The notes beneath the pieces are model-generated. The model did not search any database and was not told the origin of the DNA. It saw nothing but the letters and a program-made list of their open reading frames with translations. This document shows, piece by piece, positions 9,044 to 17,357 of a stretch of 64,000 nucleotides of DNA (position 1 is the stretch's first letter; each line of letters opens with the position of its first letter). The stretch is taken from the NCBI RefSeq assembly GCF_002443155.1, contig NZ_CP023667.1, positions 4,011,264 through 4,075,263 on the forward strand, given 5' to 3'. The position numbers and the translations under genes were made by a program. Source of the DNA: Alcaligenes faecalis (GTDB taxonomy: Bacteria; Pseudomonadota; Gammaproteobacteria; Burkholderiales; Burkholderiaceae_B).

Positions 9044-9960
9044 TGGAACCGCGTGCCCATCATGTATTGATCGGGGTCTTTACCTTGGTAGTGGCTGTGG
9101 CTGCTGTCCTGTTCTCGCTTTGGCTGGCCAAGGCCGGGCAAGATGCCGAGACCCGCGATTACGATATTGTCTTTCTGGAAGGTGTGCGGGGTCTGTCTCG
9201 GGGCAGTGCCGTGCAATACAACGGCTTGCGCGTCGGTGAAGTGCGCCAGCTGCGCCTGGACCCGAACGACTTGCAGCGTGTGCGTGCGCAAGTGTCAATT
9301 CAGGCTTCCATCCCTATTCACGAAGACACCCAGGCTCGCTTGGCACTGGCTGGCATTACCGGACAGTCCGTGATCGAACTTAGTGGTGGGACACCCAACA
9401 GCCCCTTGCTGGAAGCCACCGGCGATGGCCTGCCCATGATTGTGGCCTCGCCCTCCCCACTGGCTCAGTTGATGGCTGGGGGTGAGGAGTTGATGACGCA
9501 AATTTCCAAGCTGCTGGATAACGCCAATACCTTCTTGTCGTCCGAGAACTCCCAATCCCTGTCGGCCAGCCTGCAAAAACTGGAAGTCTTGATGGGTCAG
9601 CTCTCGACCGCCAGCGAAGGCGTGCCCTCGTTGGTGAAAGAGCTGTCCCAGGCCAGCCAGCAAGCCACCACTTTGCTGTCTTCCACACAAGGTCTGGTAG
9701 ACCGCCAGGGTACGCAGGCCATGAATGCCATCCAGAAATCCATGGAGGATTTCAGCCGTGCGACACAAAGCCTGAACAAGCTGCTGGAGCAAAATTCGGC
9801 AGCCATTGGCCGGGGTGCTCAGGGTCTGACCGAGATCGAACCCGCCTTGCGTGAATTGCGTCAGGTACTGGCTGGTTTCCGTGCCGTCACCTCTCGTCTG
9901 GAAGATAATCCAGCCGGCTACCTCTTGGGTCGCGACAAATTACAGGAGTTCACACCATGA
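9043..9960 (+). CDS. MCE-domain periplasmic lipid-binding protein (MlaD family)
   Basis: 305 aa. One N-terminal membrane helix (about residues 7-27) anchors the protein; a single MCE domain follows at about 38-115, with VRGLSRGSAVQYNGLRVGEV in the conserved core. The C-terminal half is Gln/Ser/Leu-rich and likely helical, longer than E. coli MlaD, which could extend the hexameric ring into a longer channel. Start and stop overlap both neighbours (1 and 4 bases), so it is part of the same complex. Confidence 0.92.
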   Translation: MEPRAHHVLIGVFTLVVAVAAVLFSLWLAKAGQDAETRDYDIVFLEGVRGLSRGSAVQYNGLRVGEVRQLRLDPNDLQRVRAQVSIQASIPIHEDTQARLALAGITGQSVIELSGGTPNSPLLEATGDGLPMIVASPSPLAQLMAGGEELMTQISKLLDNANTFLSSENSQSLSASLQKLEVLMGQLSTASEGVPSLVKELSQASQQATTLLSSTQGLVDRQGTQAMNAIQKSMEDFSRATQSLNKLLEQNSAAIGRGAQGLTEIEPALRELRQVLAGFRAVTSRLEDNPAGYLLGRDKLQEFTP

Positions 9961-10592
9961 TGCCCACGGTTGTGCGTCGTTTCTTGCAGGTATCCCTAGT
10001 TGGTCTGGCCGTTTTGTCCACCGCCTGCTCGGTTCTGCCTCAGGCGGAATCCCTGACTTATTATCAGCTTCCGGCCACTAGCCTGAAGGCCCAGCAAGCA
10101 CCCGCTTCGCACAAGAATCTGATTATGCAGGTGAACCGGCCTCACGCCGAACGGTTGCTGGCCAGTTCACGCATCACGGTCCTGCCCCAGGGCAACGAAC
10201 TGAGTGCTTATAAGGGCGTACGCTGGGGTGACGATGTACCCGCCTTGTTGCGTAATCGTCTGGCCGATGCCTTGCGTGACTCGGCGCAGTTCCGGGCGGT
10301 GGTGCTGGATACCGAGTCCGTCATTGCTGATGTAGAGGTAGGCGGTACGCTGGGGGCCTTCCAGGTCGAGTATATTCAGGGTGCCCCACGGGTACGGATT
10401 CAGTTTGATGCGTTAGTACGCGATCAGCGCTCGGGCCAGTTGATTCAGACCCGTCGTTTTGTCGCTCAACAGGATGTTGTTGGCACAGCCGTGCCACAGG
10501 TGGTGGAGGCATTTGGGCTGGCTACGGATGCCTTGTCCTTGCAAGTTAGCCAATGGTTGGCTTCTTTAACTGTTCAGGCCCCTGCACCTTAA
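9957..10592 (+). CDS. ABC-type transport auxiliary lipoprotein (PqiC/DUF330-like)
   Basis: 211 aa. Lipobox L20-S-T-A-C24 after a basic/hydrophobic N-terminus marks a lipoprotein with Cys24 as the acylated residue; the next residues are S-V, so sorting to the outer membrane is expected. The mature domain (YYQLPA..., RITVLPQGNELSAYKGVRWGDDVPALLRNRLADAL) matches the auxiliary lipoprotein domain that accompanies MCE transporters, as PqiC does PqiAB. It overlaps the MCE gene by four bases. Confidence 0.9.
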   Translation: MMPTVVRRFLQVSLVGLAVLSTACSVLPQAESLTYYQLPATSLKAQQAPASHKNLIMQVNRPHAERLLASSRITVLPQGNELSAYKGVRWGDDVPALLRNRLADALRDSAQFRAVVLDTESVIADVEVGGTLGAFQVEYIQGAPRVRIQFDALVRDQRSGQLIQTRRFVAQQDVVGTAVPQVVEAFGLATDALSLQVSQWLASLTVQAPAP

Positions 10593-10596
10593 TGAC

Positions 10597-10938
10597 ATGT
10601 ATGAGTCACGCGATCAGCCCTTGATTTCGGGGTGGCAATTTACCAAGCGCTTATTGGCGCATGCCCTTATTGGTATTGTTTTCGTGGCCTTTTCCCTGAT
10701 GCTGGGTGCATTGGGCCATATGTGGTTTGAAGAGAATGTGCACTGGCACGATGCGGCCTTGAATGCGGCCATGATGGTCGGTGGGCTGGGGCCGATGGCC
10801 TTGCCTGAAACATGGGCTGGCAAGGTGTTCTTTGCCATTTATGGCGCGTATATCAGTCTGGTACTGGCCGCGACTTTCGGTCTGATTATTGCCCCTGTGC
10901 TGCATAGAATTTTGCACACCTTCCATCTGGAAGACTAA
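10597..10938 (+). CDS. Small membrane protein at the end of the MCE operon
   Basis: 113 aa, three hydrophobic segments (about residues 18-42, 52-70 and 80-103) with basic termini. It starts four bases after the lipoprotein stop, so it is very likely cotranscribed with the lipid-transport genes. I do not recognise a family; the motif GGLGPMALPETWAGKVFFAIYGAY resembles pore-loop regions of small ion-channel-like proteins but this is weak. A role as an accessory subunit of the transporter is possible from position only. Confidence 0.65.
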   Translation: MYESRDQPLISGWQFTKRLLAHALIGIVFVAFSLMLGALGHMWFEENVHWHDAALNAAMMVGGLGPMALPETWAGKVFFAIYGAYISLVLAATFGLIIAPVLHRILHTFHLED

Positions 10939-11036
10939 GCCAAAGACAAAAAGGCCATACGCGAAGCCTTAGGCTTGCTGCCCCCCGAGGGAGAGCTTTT
11001 TGTCGGGAGGCCGAGCTTTGGGACGGTCTGGCGGCA

Positions 11037-11116
11037 AAAAAGGCGCTGTGTTTTAGGCAGTTTCTTCAAAAGAGGGAGATCCCACCTTTTGGAACTGCTC
11101 AAAACACAGCGCCTTT
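11037..11116. terminator. Long two-way terminator hairpin between convergent genes
   Basis: Near-perfect inverted repeat: AAAAGGCGCTGTGTTTT (11037-11053) pairs with AAAACACAGCGCCTTTT (11100-11116), and pairing continues inward through GCAGTT/AACTGC and AAAAGAGGGA/TCCCACCTTTT. A-rich and T-rich ends on both sides give a U-tract in either direction. It should end the MCE operon (rightward) and the HAD gene (leftward). Confidence 0.8.
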
Positions 11117-11135
11117 TCTATTGCCTGGCTATGAA

Positions 11136-11816
11136 TCAGCCTTGTACCCGTTCCTGCTCCAACTTGGCGATCAAAGCGGGTAGCTCGTCCATGCGGCGGA
11201 AGGTGTCACGTACGCCCAGGCTGCGCAACTCATCTTCCTTGTCAGGAACCGGGCAGTAGCCCAGCACGGTTGCACCGGCGGCCAGACCTGCCGTGGCACC
11301 AGTCACGCTGTCCTCCACCACCAGACAGTGTTTGGGGTCAACGCCCAGCCCTTGAGCAGCGGCCAGATAGACATCCGGGTATGGCTTGTTGCGGGGCGTC
11401 TCGGCGCCGCTATAGATATGGGTGCCAAAGTAGTCCAGCAGGCCGGTTTGGCCCAGTTGCAGCACCAGCTTGGCGCGGTCTGCGCCGGACGCGCAGGCAA
11501 TCATGCCGGGCTTGTCGCGCAAGATGGCATCCAGCGTGTCCTGGATACCGGGAATGGCCATCACTTCATTGGTCAGCGCATGGTTGCGACGCATGCGAAA
11601 GGCCATCACCCATTCCATATCCAGATCTTTGCCCGTCATCTTGCGCACGGTGGGCAGTTCGTCGGGCAGGGCCTTGCCAATGAACCAGTCATAGCACTGC
11701 TCGTAAGTCATCACCCAGCCTTCCTCTTGCAACATGTCCCGCAGTACACGAACCGTGATTGGTTCGCTGTCTACCAGCACACCGTCACAATCAAACAGCA
11801 CAGCGGAAAATGTCAT
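11136..11816 (-). CDS. HAD superfamily phosphatase (beta-phosphoglucomutase/phosphoglycolate phosphatase-like)
   Basis: 226 aa. HAD motif I D9-C-D11-GVLVDSE at the N-terminus, motif II CASGAD, and motif IV VVEDSVTG with the metal-binding acidic residues. A four-helix cap is inserted after motif I, which defines subclass IA. These enzymes hydrolyse small phosphate esters; the closest functional relatives by motif are sugar phosphate and phosphoglycolate phosphatases. The specific substrate is not evident. Single-gene unit, convergent with the MCE operon. Confidence 0.87.
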   Translation of the reverse strand: MTFSAVLFDCDGVLVDSEPITVRVLRDMLQEEGWVMTYEQCYDWFIGKALPDELPTVRKMTGKDLDMEWVMAFRMRRNHALTNEVMAIPGIQDTLDAILRDKPGMIACASGADRAKLVLQLGQTGLLDYFGTHIYSGAETPRNKPYPDVYLAAAQGLGVDPKHCLVVEDSVTGATAGLAAGATVLGYCPVPDKEDELRSLGVRDTFRRMDELPALIAKLEQERVQG

Positions 11817-11956
11817 GGGTAATACCTTTTAAGCCAACAAAACTTGAAGTCTGTGATGATACAGCAGGCTGCCCGCCTGCAGGATTGAGGTGACATGAAG
11901 GCGCCGCACCGTATGGCACCGCAGGGCTCCTAGTGAAAACCCCGACTTATAAATAA

Positions 11957-11985
11957 TTGATTATTGATATATTTATATCTAAACT
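11957..11985 (+). promoter_or_regulatory. Possible sigma-70 promoter for the second TRAP receptor
   Basis: TTGATT at 11957-11962 and TAAACT at 11980-11985 with 17-base spacing, in a markedly AT-rich stretch (about 11950-12002) that stands out from the GC-rich surroundings and lies 38 bases before the receptor start. The -10 match is only 4 of 6. Confidence 0.3.
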
Positions 11986-12022
11986 AAAATCTCATAATAA
12001 ACCTTTCTGCGGAAGTTCCGTC

Positions 12023-12997
12023 ATGGTGCATAAAACAACTCGGGTGGTGGCTGCGGCCTTGCTGGCATTGGGAATGGCTGGCGCACAGGCAGCGGAAGTA
12101 ACGCTGAAAGCGGTATCTGTCTTTACGATGGACACTTTCTTTACCAAGCGCTTCAAGCAATTCGTTGACAAGGTCAACACAGAAGGCAAGGGTCTGGTAC
12201 AGATCAACGTCATTGGCGGGCCAGAGGCCATTCCTCCTTTCGAAGTAGGTAACGCACTGCGTTCCGGCGTGATTGATTTCGCCAATACCACCGCCGTATT
12301 CCACGCCAATCTGGTGCCTGAAGCACTGGCGTTGACCTTGACAGAAAAGCCCATGAGCGAGCTGCGTCAGAACGGCGGCTACGAACTGATGGACAAGATT
12401 CACCGCGAGAAAGCCAACATCACCTGGCTGGCTCGCACGACAGATGGTTTGCAGTACCACATCTACACCAACAAGCCTGTGACCTCGGCAGACCTGTCGG
12501 GTTTCAAGTTGCGCGGCGTGCCCGTGTACCTGTCCTTCTTCCGCGAAATTGGCGCAACGCCGCTGCAGATTCCACCGGGCGAGGTCTACACCGCGCTGGA
12601 GCGTGGTGTAGTGGACGGCTATGGCTGGCCTTCCGTGGGCGTAATGGAAATGGGTTGGCATGAAAAGACCAAATACCGTGTCGAACCAGGCTTCTACAAC
12701 GTGGAAGTGGGCTTTTTCATGAACCAGAAGAGCTGGGAAAAACTGGACGAAGACCAGAAAGCCTTCATGCGCAAGCAGATCGAGTGGATGGAGTCGCAGA
12801 ACGTGACTGAACACCAGATGGCAATTGATGAAAAAGCCGCTACCGAACAAGCCGGTGTGCAAGCTCTGGTTCTGGAGCCGGAAGTGGCTCGTGCCTTGCG
12901 TACCAAAGCTTACGAAGCAGGCTGGGCCGGTATCGACAAATCCAGCCCCAAATACGCCGCGCAACTGCGTGAACTGTTTGGTGGTTATCAGCCTTAA
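12023..12997 (+). CDS. TRAP transporter substrate-binding protein (DctP family)
   Basis: 324 aa from ATG 12023, preceded by GGAAG. Signal peptide 1-23 with cleavage after AQA. The mature protein carries DctP features: VNTEGKGLVQINVIGGPEAIPPFEV near the start and SGFKLRGVPVYLSFFREIGA, where the Arg of KLRGVPVY is the likely carboxylate contact. An upstream in-frame start (11957) would add 22 residues before the signal peptide and lacks a ribosome site. The permease genes follow after a 129-base spacer that contains a terminator-like hairpin. Confidence 0.93.
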   Translation: MVHKTTRVVAAALLALGMAGAQAAEVTLKAVSVFTMDTFFTKRFKQFVDKVNTEGKGLVQINVIGGPEAIPPFEVGNALRSGVIDFANTTAVFHANLVPEALALTLTEKPMSELRQNGGYELMDKIHREKANITWLARTTDGLQYHIYTNKPVTSADLSGFKLRGVPVYLSFFREIGATPLQIPPGEVYTALERGVVDGYGWPSVGVMEMGWHEKTKYRVEPGFYNVEVGFFMNQKSWEKLDEDQKAFMRKQIEWMESQNVTEHQMAIDEKAATEQAGVQALVLEPEVARALRTKAYEAGWAGIDKSSPKYAAQLRELFGGYQP

Positions 12998-13024
12998 ACA
13001 AGATTGCTGATTACGTAGTTTGAC

Positions 13025-13061
13025 AGTGGACATTGTGCCCTTGGGACAGTGTCCACTTTTT
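13025..13061 (+). terminator. Intercistronic terminator/attenuator between TRAP receptor and permease
   Basis: AGTGGACA (13025-13032) pairs with TGTCCACT (13050-13057), with further CCC/GGG pairing inside, followed by T5. It lies 28 bases after the receptor stop and 66 bases before dctQ. Partial termination here would make receptor mRNA exceed permease mRNA. Confidence 0.7.
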
Positions 13062-13126
13062 GATGGTGCCATACGGGCGGCAATCTGCCCGCCCTTTCAG
13101 TGACCTTGATCTGCGGAGAAGACGCG

Positions 13127-13651
13127 ATGTCTGCTGCAACAGCCCCGGAAGGCTTGCCTTCCAACACGACCTGGGGGCGTCCTTACGCCCTGTTAATGCA
13201 TGCTTGCGGAGCCGTTGCGGCGCTGACTTTCGGGCTGATGAGCCTGCTGGTTTGTGCCGACGTGGTGCTGCGCAACCTGGGTTACGACGCGCTGTCCACC
13301 AGCGTGGAAGTAACCGAATACATGTTGATCATTGCCACCTTCGTGGCAGCACCCTGGGTGCTGTACCTGGGCGGTCATATCCGTATCGACGTGTTGTTCA
13401 ACAACCTGCCCCTTCCTGTTCAGCGCCTGCTGGATCTGGTTTCCAACCTTCTGGGCCTGCTTGTCAGTGCCGTGCTGGCCTGGCAGTGTGCCGTCGTCGC
13501 CCTGGATGCTCATGAGCAAGGGGCCATGGTATTCAAAGCCCTGGTGTTCCCGGAGTGGTGGCTGAATCTGCCTTTGCTGTTTGGTGCATCCATGCTGGCA
13601 CTGGAATTCCTGCGCCGCCTGATTTCCCGTCCCGTTAAGCAAGGAGCCTGA
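13127..13651 (+). CDS. TRAP transporter small permease (DctQ family)
   Basis: 174 aa, four membrane helices. Start at ATG 13127 because GGAGAAG precedes it; an in-frame GTG at 13100 has no such site. The sequence STSVEVTEYMLIIATFVAAPWVLYLGGHIRIDVLF matches the conserved DctQ core with the HIRIDV loop. The large permease starts two bases after its stop. Confidence 0.92.
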   Translation: MSAATAPEGLPSNTTWGRPYALLMHACGAVAALTFGLMSLLVCADVVLRNLGYDALSTSVEVTEYMLIIATFVAAPWVLYLGGHIRIDVLFNNLPLPVQRLLDLVSNLLGLLVSAVLAWQCAVVALDAHEQGAMVFKALVFPEWWLNLPLLFGASMLALEFLRRLISRPVKQGA

Positions 13652-13653
13652 GC

Positions 13654-14976
13654 ATGGAATGGTACATGGCATTGATCCTGCTGCTGGGATCACTTTTTCT
13701 CTTGATGGCTATCGGTACGCCGGTGGTTTTTGCCTTCTTGTCCGTGAACTTGCTGGGTGCCTGGCTGTTTCTGGGCGAGGCGGCAGGTTTGGCTCAATGG
13801 GCGCGTAACACCACCGCTTCCATTGGCAGTTTTTCCTTAACCCCCATCCCCTTATTCGTCCTGATGGGTGAGGTGCTGTTCCACACCGGGCTGGCCTTCA
13901 AAGCCATCGACTCCATCGAACGCATGATCTCGCGCGTGCCGGGCAAGCTGTCCATCGTCAGTATCCTGGGTGGAACGACCTTTGCGACTTTGTCGGGTTC
14001 GTCCATTGCCAACACCGCCATGATGGGCGGCGTGATGCTGCCGGAAATGTTGCGTCGCGGCTATCACCCCACCATGGCCATGGGTCCCATCATGGCGGTG
14101 GGCGGTATCGCCATGCTGATCCCGCCTTCGGCCCTGGCCGTCATGCTGGGTAGCCTGGCCGGTATCTCCATCGAACGACTGCTGATCGGCGGCATCCTGC
14201 CCGGCATGTTGATGGCAGCAGGCTTTCTGGCCTACGTGGTCGTGCGCAGCCGCCTGCGTCCGCAAGATGCCCCCATGAGTGACGACGATCCCGCCACCCG
14301 CCTGAAAGGCTGGGCCTTGTGGAAACCTTTCGTGTTCAACGTCGTCCCCCTGCTGGGCATCTTCATTGCCGTCGTCGGCTCAATGTTGGCCGGCTGGGCA
14401 TCGCCTACCGAATCGGCAGCGATCGGCGTCGTGGCCTCGGTACTGGCAACCATCGCCTACCGTGCTCTGACCCTGAAAGCACTGTGGAAGAGCCTGATCG
14501 AAACCGCCAAAGTGTCGGTCGTGATCCTGTTCATCCTGGCCGCCTCCACCACCTTCGCCCAATTGCTGAGCTTCTCCGGAGCCAGCGCAGGCTTCCTGGG
14601 CATGATCAAAGACTACGACCTGTCACCCTTCGTGCTGGTGATCTGCATGCTGCTGGTGCTACTGGTCATGGGCATGGTGCTGGATCAAATCTCCATGATG
14701 ATGATTGCCTTGCCTTTCTTCATGCCCCTGGCTCTGGCCGCAGGTGTGGATACCGTCTGGCTGGGTGTCATGATCCTGATCGCACTGGAAATCGGCTTGC
14801 TGACCCCACCGTTCGGCCTGCTGCTGATCGTGATGCAAAGCGTGGCCCCGCCATCTATCCGCTTGCCCCACATCTACAGCGCCGCCGTGCCCTTCCTGGT
14901 CATAGAAATCGGCATCCTGGCCCTGGTCTTGTTCGTTCCCTGGATTGCCGTGGGCCTGCCAGGACTGATCGGCTAA
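13654..14976 (+). CDS. TRAP transporter large permease (DctM family)
   Basis: 440 aa with about twelve helices. DctM signatures: SLTPIPLFVLMGEVLFHTGLA, GGTTFATLSGSSIANTAMMGG, GGIAMLIPPSALAVMLGSLAG, and in the second half EIGLLTPPFGLLLIVMQS. It completes the second TRAP operon of the window. Codon use becomes visibly richer in C-ending codons in the last third, but no frame break is present. Confidence 0.94.
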   Translation: MEWYMALILLLGSLFLLMAIGTPVVFAFLSVNLLGAWLFLGEAAGLAQWARNTTASIGSFSLTPIPLFVLMGEVLFHTGLAFKAIDSIERMISRVPGKLSIVSILGGTTFATLSGSSIANTAMMGGVMLPEMLRRGYHPTMAMGPIMAVGGIAMLIPPSALAVMLGSLAGISIERLLIGGILPGMLMAAGFLAYVVVRSRLRPQDAPMSDDDPATRLKGWALWKPFVFNVVPLLGIFIAVVGSMLAGWASPTESAAIGVVASVLATIAYRALTLKALWKSLIETAKVSVVILFILAASTTFAQLLSFSGASAGFLGMIKDYDLSPFVLVICMLLVLLVMGMVLDQISMMMIALPFFMPLALAAGVDTVWLGVMILIALEIGLLTPPFGLLLIVMQSVAPPSIRLPHIYSAAVPFLVIEIGILALVLFVPWIAVGLPGLIG

Positions 14977-14999
14977 GACAGAGCAGGCAGCCTGAAAGT

Positions 15000-15021
15000 G
15001 GGACAACAAGCATGTTGTCCC
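15000..15021 (+). other. Short hairpin downstream of TRAP operon
   Basis: GGGACAAC / GTTGTCCC (15000-15007 with 15014-15021), 6-base loop, no U-tract. It lies 23 bases after the dctM stop and just before the real terminator, so it may protect the 3' end. Confidence 0.4.
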
Positions 15022-15063
15022 GCGAAGAAAGCCGGAGTCTGGACAAGACTTTCAAACAAAAAA

Positions 15064-15100
15064 AACCTCAGTTTGGCAGATGCCAAACTGAGGTTTCTTT
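15064..15100 (+). terminator. Rho-independent terminator of the second TRAP operon
   Basis: Perfect 15-bp stem AACCTCAGTTTGGCA (15064-15078) with TGCCAAACTGAGGTT (15081-15095), 2-base centre, then TTCTTT. An A-run on the left also makes it usable leftward. Confidence 0.85.
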
Positions 15101-15873
15101 ATGCTCGATAGCGTTGACTGTTTTTTGCCGCATATTTATGCGGCCACAAAGTGATTGCTGTGGGAGCGGCGTACAAGAACTTTAACGATCTTTCTGCTCG
15201 TCGCTGAGATCGATTTTAGAGGCGAGTAGAACGCAGGTTGTGTGTGTATCGACCGTGCTCAAGTCAGCTATTGAGGCTTAAGCGCATAAGCCCCACGTCT
15301 TTAAATTGTGTGTAGTAAAGCGCACTCCGGCATTGGCCAATACGGGCTTAGTACAGTGACTGCCCCCTCTCCTCTTGCTACACAATCCCTTTCATCCAGC
15401 AGCTCCACGACCAACCTTTACTACGATCAGCGATCCCGTTAAGAACACTAAGTCGGAGCATTCAAACCCCGGTCAACAATCGTCCGATAAAAGATGCTGT
15501 GAGCTGATTGAGGGGCTGTCCGGGTGTTGGGGCGGATCAGGTGACTTGCCGCAGGCAGATAATTGCGCAGGGGTGCAAGCACCTTGCTGTTTGAGTCCGA
15601 CGCTTGTGGTTTGTCCGGGGGACAAACCACCGGACGAGTTCAAGGTGCGCCCGTAGCGATTATCTGACTAGGGCACCGGCGCGCAGCGCCGGCAAGTTGC
15701 CAGCCCCGACACCCGGACAGCCCCTCAATCAGCGTCTTATAGTCACCTTCTTCATCGCGTCGAGCAGTGGCTGACTCCAAACCTTGAGTCAGCCCAGTCT
15801 CCATGCGCTGGATGTCGAAACCCAACCCTTAAAAAAATGAAAGCTATTAAAAAAAGTCGCAGAAAAAGTGCCT
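15101..15873. other. Gene-free stretch between TRAP operon and DUF35 operon
   Basis: No reading frame here has a ribosome site together with protein-like composition. It holds a small hairpin GGCTTA/TAAGCC (15275-15280 with 15287-15292), the large nested palindrome at 15506-15730, and AT-rich sequence at 15831-15865 just after the leftward operon ends. Confidence 0.6.
15506..15730. repeat. 225-bp nested palindromic element
   Basis: The outer 28-base arms (15506-15533 and 15703-15730) are inverted copies with one mismatch. The centre is a perfect dyad GTGGTTTGTCC / GGACAAACCAC (15606-15616, 15620-15630) whose midpoint, 15618, is exactly the midpoint of the whole element. Between them, further blocks are shared in inverted order: ACTTGCC, CAGATAAT, GCACCTT and GTCCG. 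It could be a miniature inverted-repeat element or a long structured RNA. No target-site duplication is evident. Confidence 0.75.
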
Positions 15874-16176
15874 TTACCCTCGCACAAGATCCGCATAAAT
15901 CCCCCCATCCCGCAGAACCAACGCAACCTTATCCCCCCGCTGGACAGCCTCATCCAGCACACGAGCAATCAACACCGGCCCCGCATCGCTGGCAACCGTA
16001 GCCAGCATATACACCCCAGTCTCCTCGCCAGAAGAGACACTACGCGTCAGTTCCGTCACCACACCAGACGCGCACCCCTCAGCCAGAAACTCATCCCCAT
16101 GACACTTCGGACACAAGAACCGCGCCGGAAACACTCGATGATCACACTGCACACAACGAAAGACAGCAGGACTCAT
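15874..16176 (-). CDS. DUF35 zinc-ribbon / OB-fold acyl-CoA-binding partner protein
   Basis: 100 aa from the ATG at 16176, which overlaps the thiolase-like stop by one base (TGATG). A rubredoxin-like zinc ribbon uses C8, C11, C22 and C25 (RCVQC...LCPKC); an OB fold follows (about residues 35-95) with GCASGVVTELTRS and GPVLIARVLDE. A longer frame upstream exists but its sequence is low-complexity and antisense-like. Proteins of this type form obligate complexes with thiolase-fold partners (for example ChsH2-DUF35 with Ltp2, or PhlB with PhlC) and are thought to guide acyl-CoA substrates. Confidence 0.88.
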   Translation of the reverse strand: MSPAVFRCVQCDHRVFPARFLCPKCHGDEFLAEGCASGVVTELTRSVSSGEETGVYMLATVASDAGPVLIARVLDEAVQRGDKVALVLRDGGIYADLVRG

Positions 16177-17336
16177 CACAAGGCCTCCAAAACAAGAGCC
16201 GTCGAACACATGCCATAGCGATACTCCACCATGCCGTAACCCGTGACCAAGCCATAACGGGCCTGCGCCACCTGACGCTCCCCGGCCTGAGCGCTTAACT
16301 GACGCATCACCTCGACCAAACCATGCAAGCTGCACGCCGCCCCGGCCTGCCCGGCCGACAACTGCCCGCCAGACGTATTCAAGGCCAGACGACCCGTCGC
16401 AATAGACTCATGGATAAATTGCTTCGCCCCATCCGCCTCAAAAAAGCCCAAATCCTGCAACTGCGCCAGCACCATGACCGGGTAATCGTCATAAATACTG
16501 ACTACATCCATCTGTGCCGGACTCAAGCCCGAATCCGCCCACAAGCTTGGAGCCAAAGCCGCCAGACCCGTGCTCAAGCCGTCGCCTTGCTGATCATCAA
16601 TATTATGAAAACTGCGTAACGCCTTCACCGTAATTTCAGGCTGATTCTGCGCCGCCGGATGATCCGCGCGCATCACAATCAAGGCATTGGCCCCATCCAC
16701 CACCGGCACACAATCCAGCCGCGTTAAAGGATCCGCCACTTCAGGCGCATTCAGATAATCATCCAGACTCATGGGACTGCGATACACGGCACCTGGATTC
16801 ATGCCGGCCCACATGCGCTGGCGCATCACCAAGGCCGCATAATCCGCTCGCTCCAAACCCAGCTTGCGCATTTGATTCGCGGTCAGCATGGCAAAGCGAT
16901 GATTCGGACTGCCCGCGCCCAAAGGCCGCAAATGATCGTAAGTCGTCTGGTTATAGTTCTCGACCAGTTGCTGGAAATCCTTGGCCTGAAAATGATCCCC
17001 GGCCACAATTGCAATACAGCGGGCATCACCCGCCTGTACCGCACGAATAGCGTGCTGCAGAATATTTAGACCGCTGGCACCGCCATTGCTGTCATCCATA
17101 ATCCAGCCCACCTTCAAGCCCAGCTTCCAGGCCAGATCAATAGCCCGATCCGGTGCATGGGTAAAGGAGGCTACCCCCAGACCATCAATATCGCTGGCCT
17201 TCAGACTTGCTGCAGCAAGAGACTGCTTGAAAGCCTGGGCCAGCAGCTCGGACGTGCCCAACTGACCACGCCGGGTGTAGGTGACCTCGGTCGCGCCCAG
17301 CAGGCGCACTGTGTCCAGATCGAAACTAGGCGTCAT
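16176..17336 (-). CDS. Thiolase-fold protein lacking the nucleophilic Cys (lipid-transfer-protein/Ltp2-like)
   Basis: 386 aa, thiolase superfamily length and order. The position normally held by the nucleophile (C-A-S-G) reads G86-A-S-G within DDSNGGASGLN, so the acyl-carrying Cys is absent. The usual H-D-x-F motif reads S280-I-Y282-D-D-Y-P. The C-terminal NTSGGQLSAGQ and TGYGMVEYRYGM regions are conserved. This pattern occurs in thiolase-like aldolases such as the steroid side-chain enzyme Ltp2, which also need a DUF35 partner, encoded here with a one-base overlap. A retro-aldol or acyl-transfer role on a CoA thioester is inferred; the substrate is unknown. Confidence 0.85.
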   Translation of the reverse strand: MTPSFDLDTVRLLGATEVTYTRRGQLGTSELLAQAFKQSLAAASLKASDIDGLGVASFTHAPDRAIDLAWKLGLKVGWIMDDSNGGASGLNILQHAIRAVQAGDARCIAIVAGDHFQAKDFQQLVENYNQTTYDHLRPLGAGSPNHRFAMLTANQMRKLGLERADYAALVMRQRMWAGMNPGAVYRSPMSLDDYLNAPEVADPLTRLDCVPVVDGANALIVMRADHPAAQNQPEITVKALRSFHNIDDQQGDGLSTGLAALAPSLWADSGLSPAQMDVVSIYDDYPVMVLAQLQDLGFFEADGAKQFIHESIATGRLALNTSGGQLSAGQAGAACSLHGLVEVMRQLSAQAGERQVAQARYGLVTGYGMVEYRYGMCSTALVLEAL

Positions 17337-17357
17337 ATCGAATTCCTGTGGCAGCGA

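Noticed and set aside
15375..15825. Small frames inside the nested palindrome region
   Set aside because: They arise from the palindromic sequence, have no ribosome sites, and no protein-like composition.
16177..16335. Longer N-terminus for the DUF35 protein
   Set aside because: The extra 53 codons lie within the thiolase-like gene in another frame and are Gly/Arg-rich; the ATG at 16176 fits the family start exactly.
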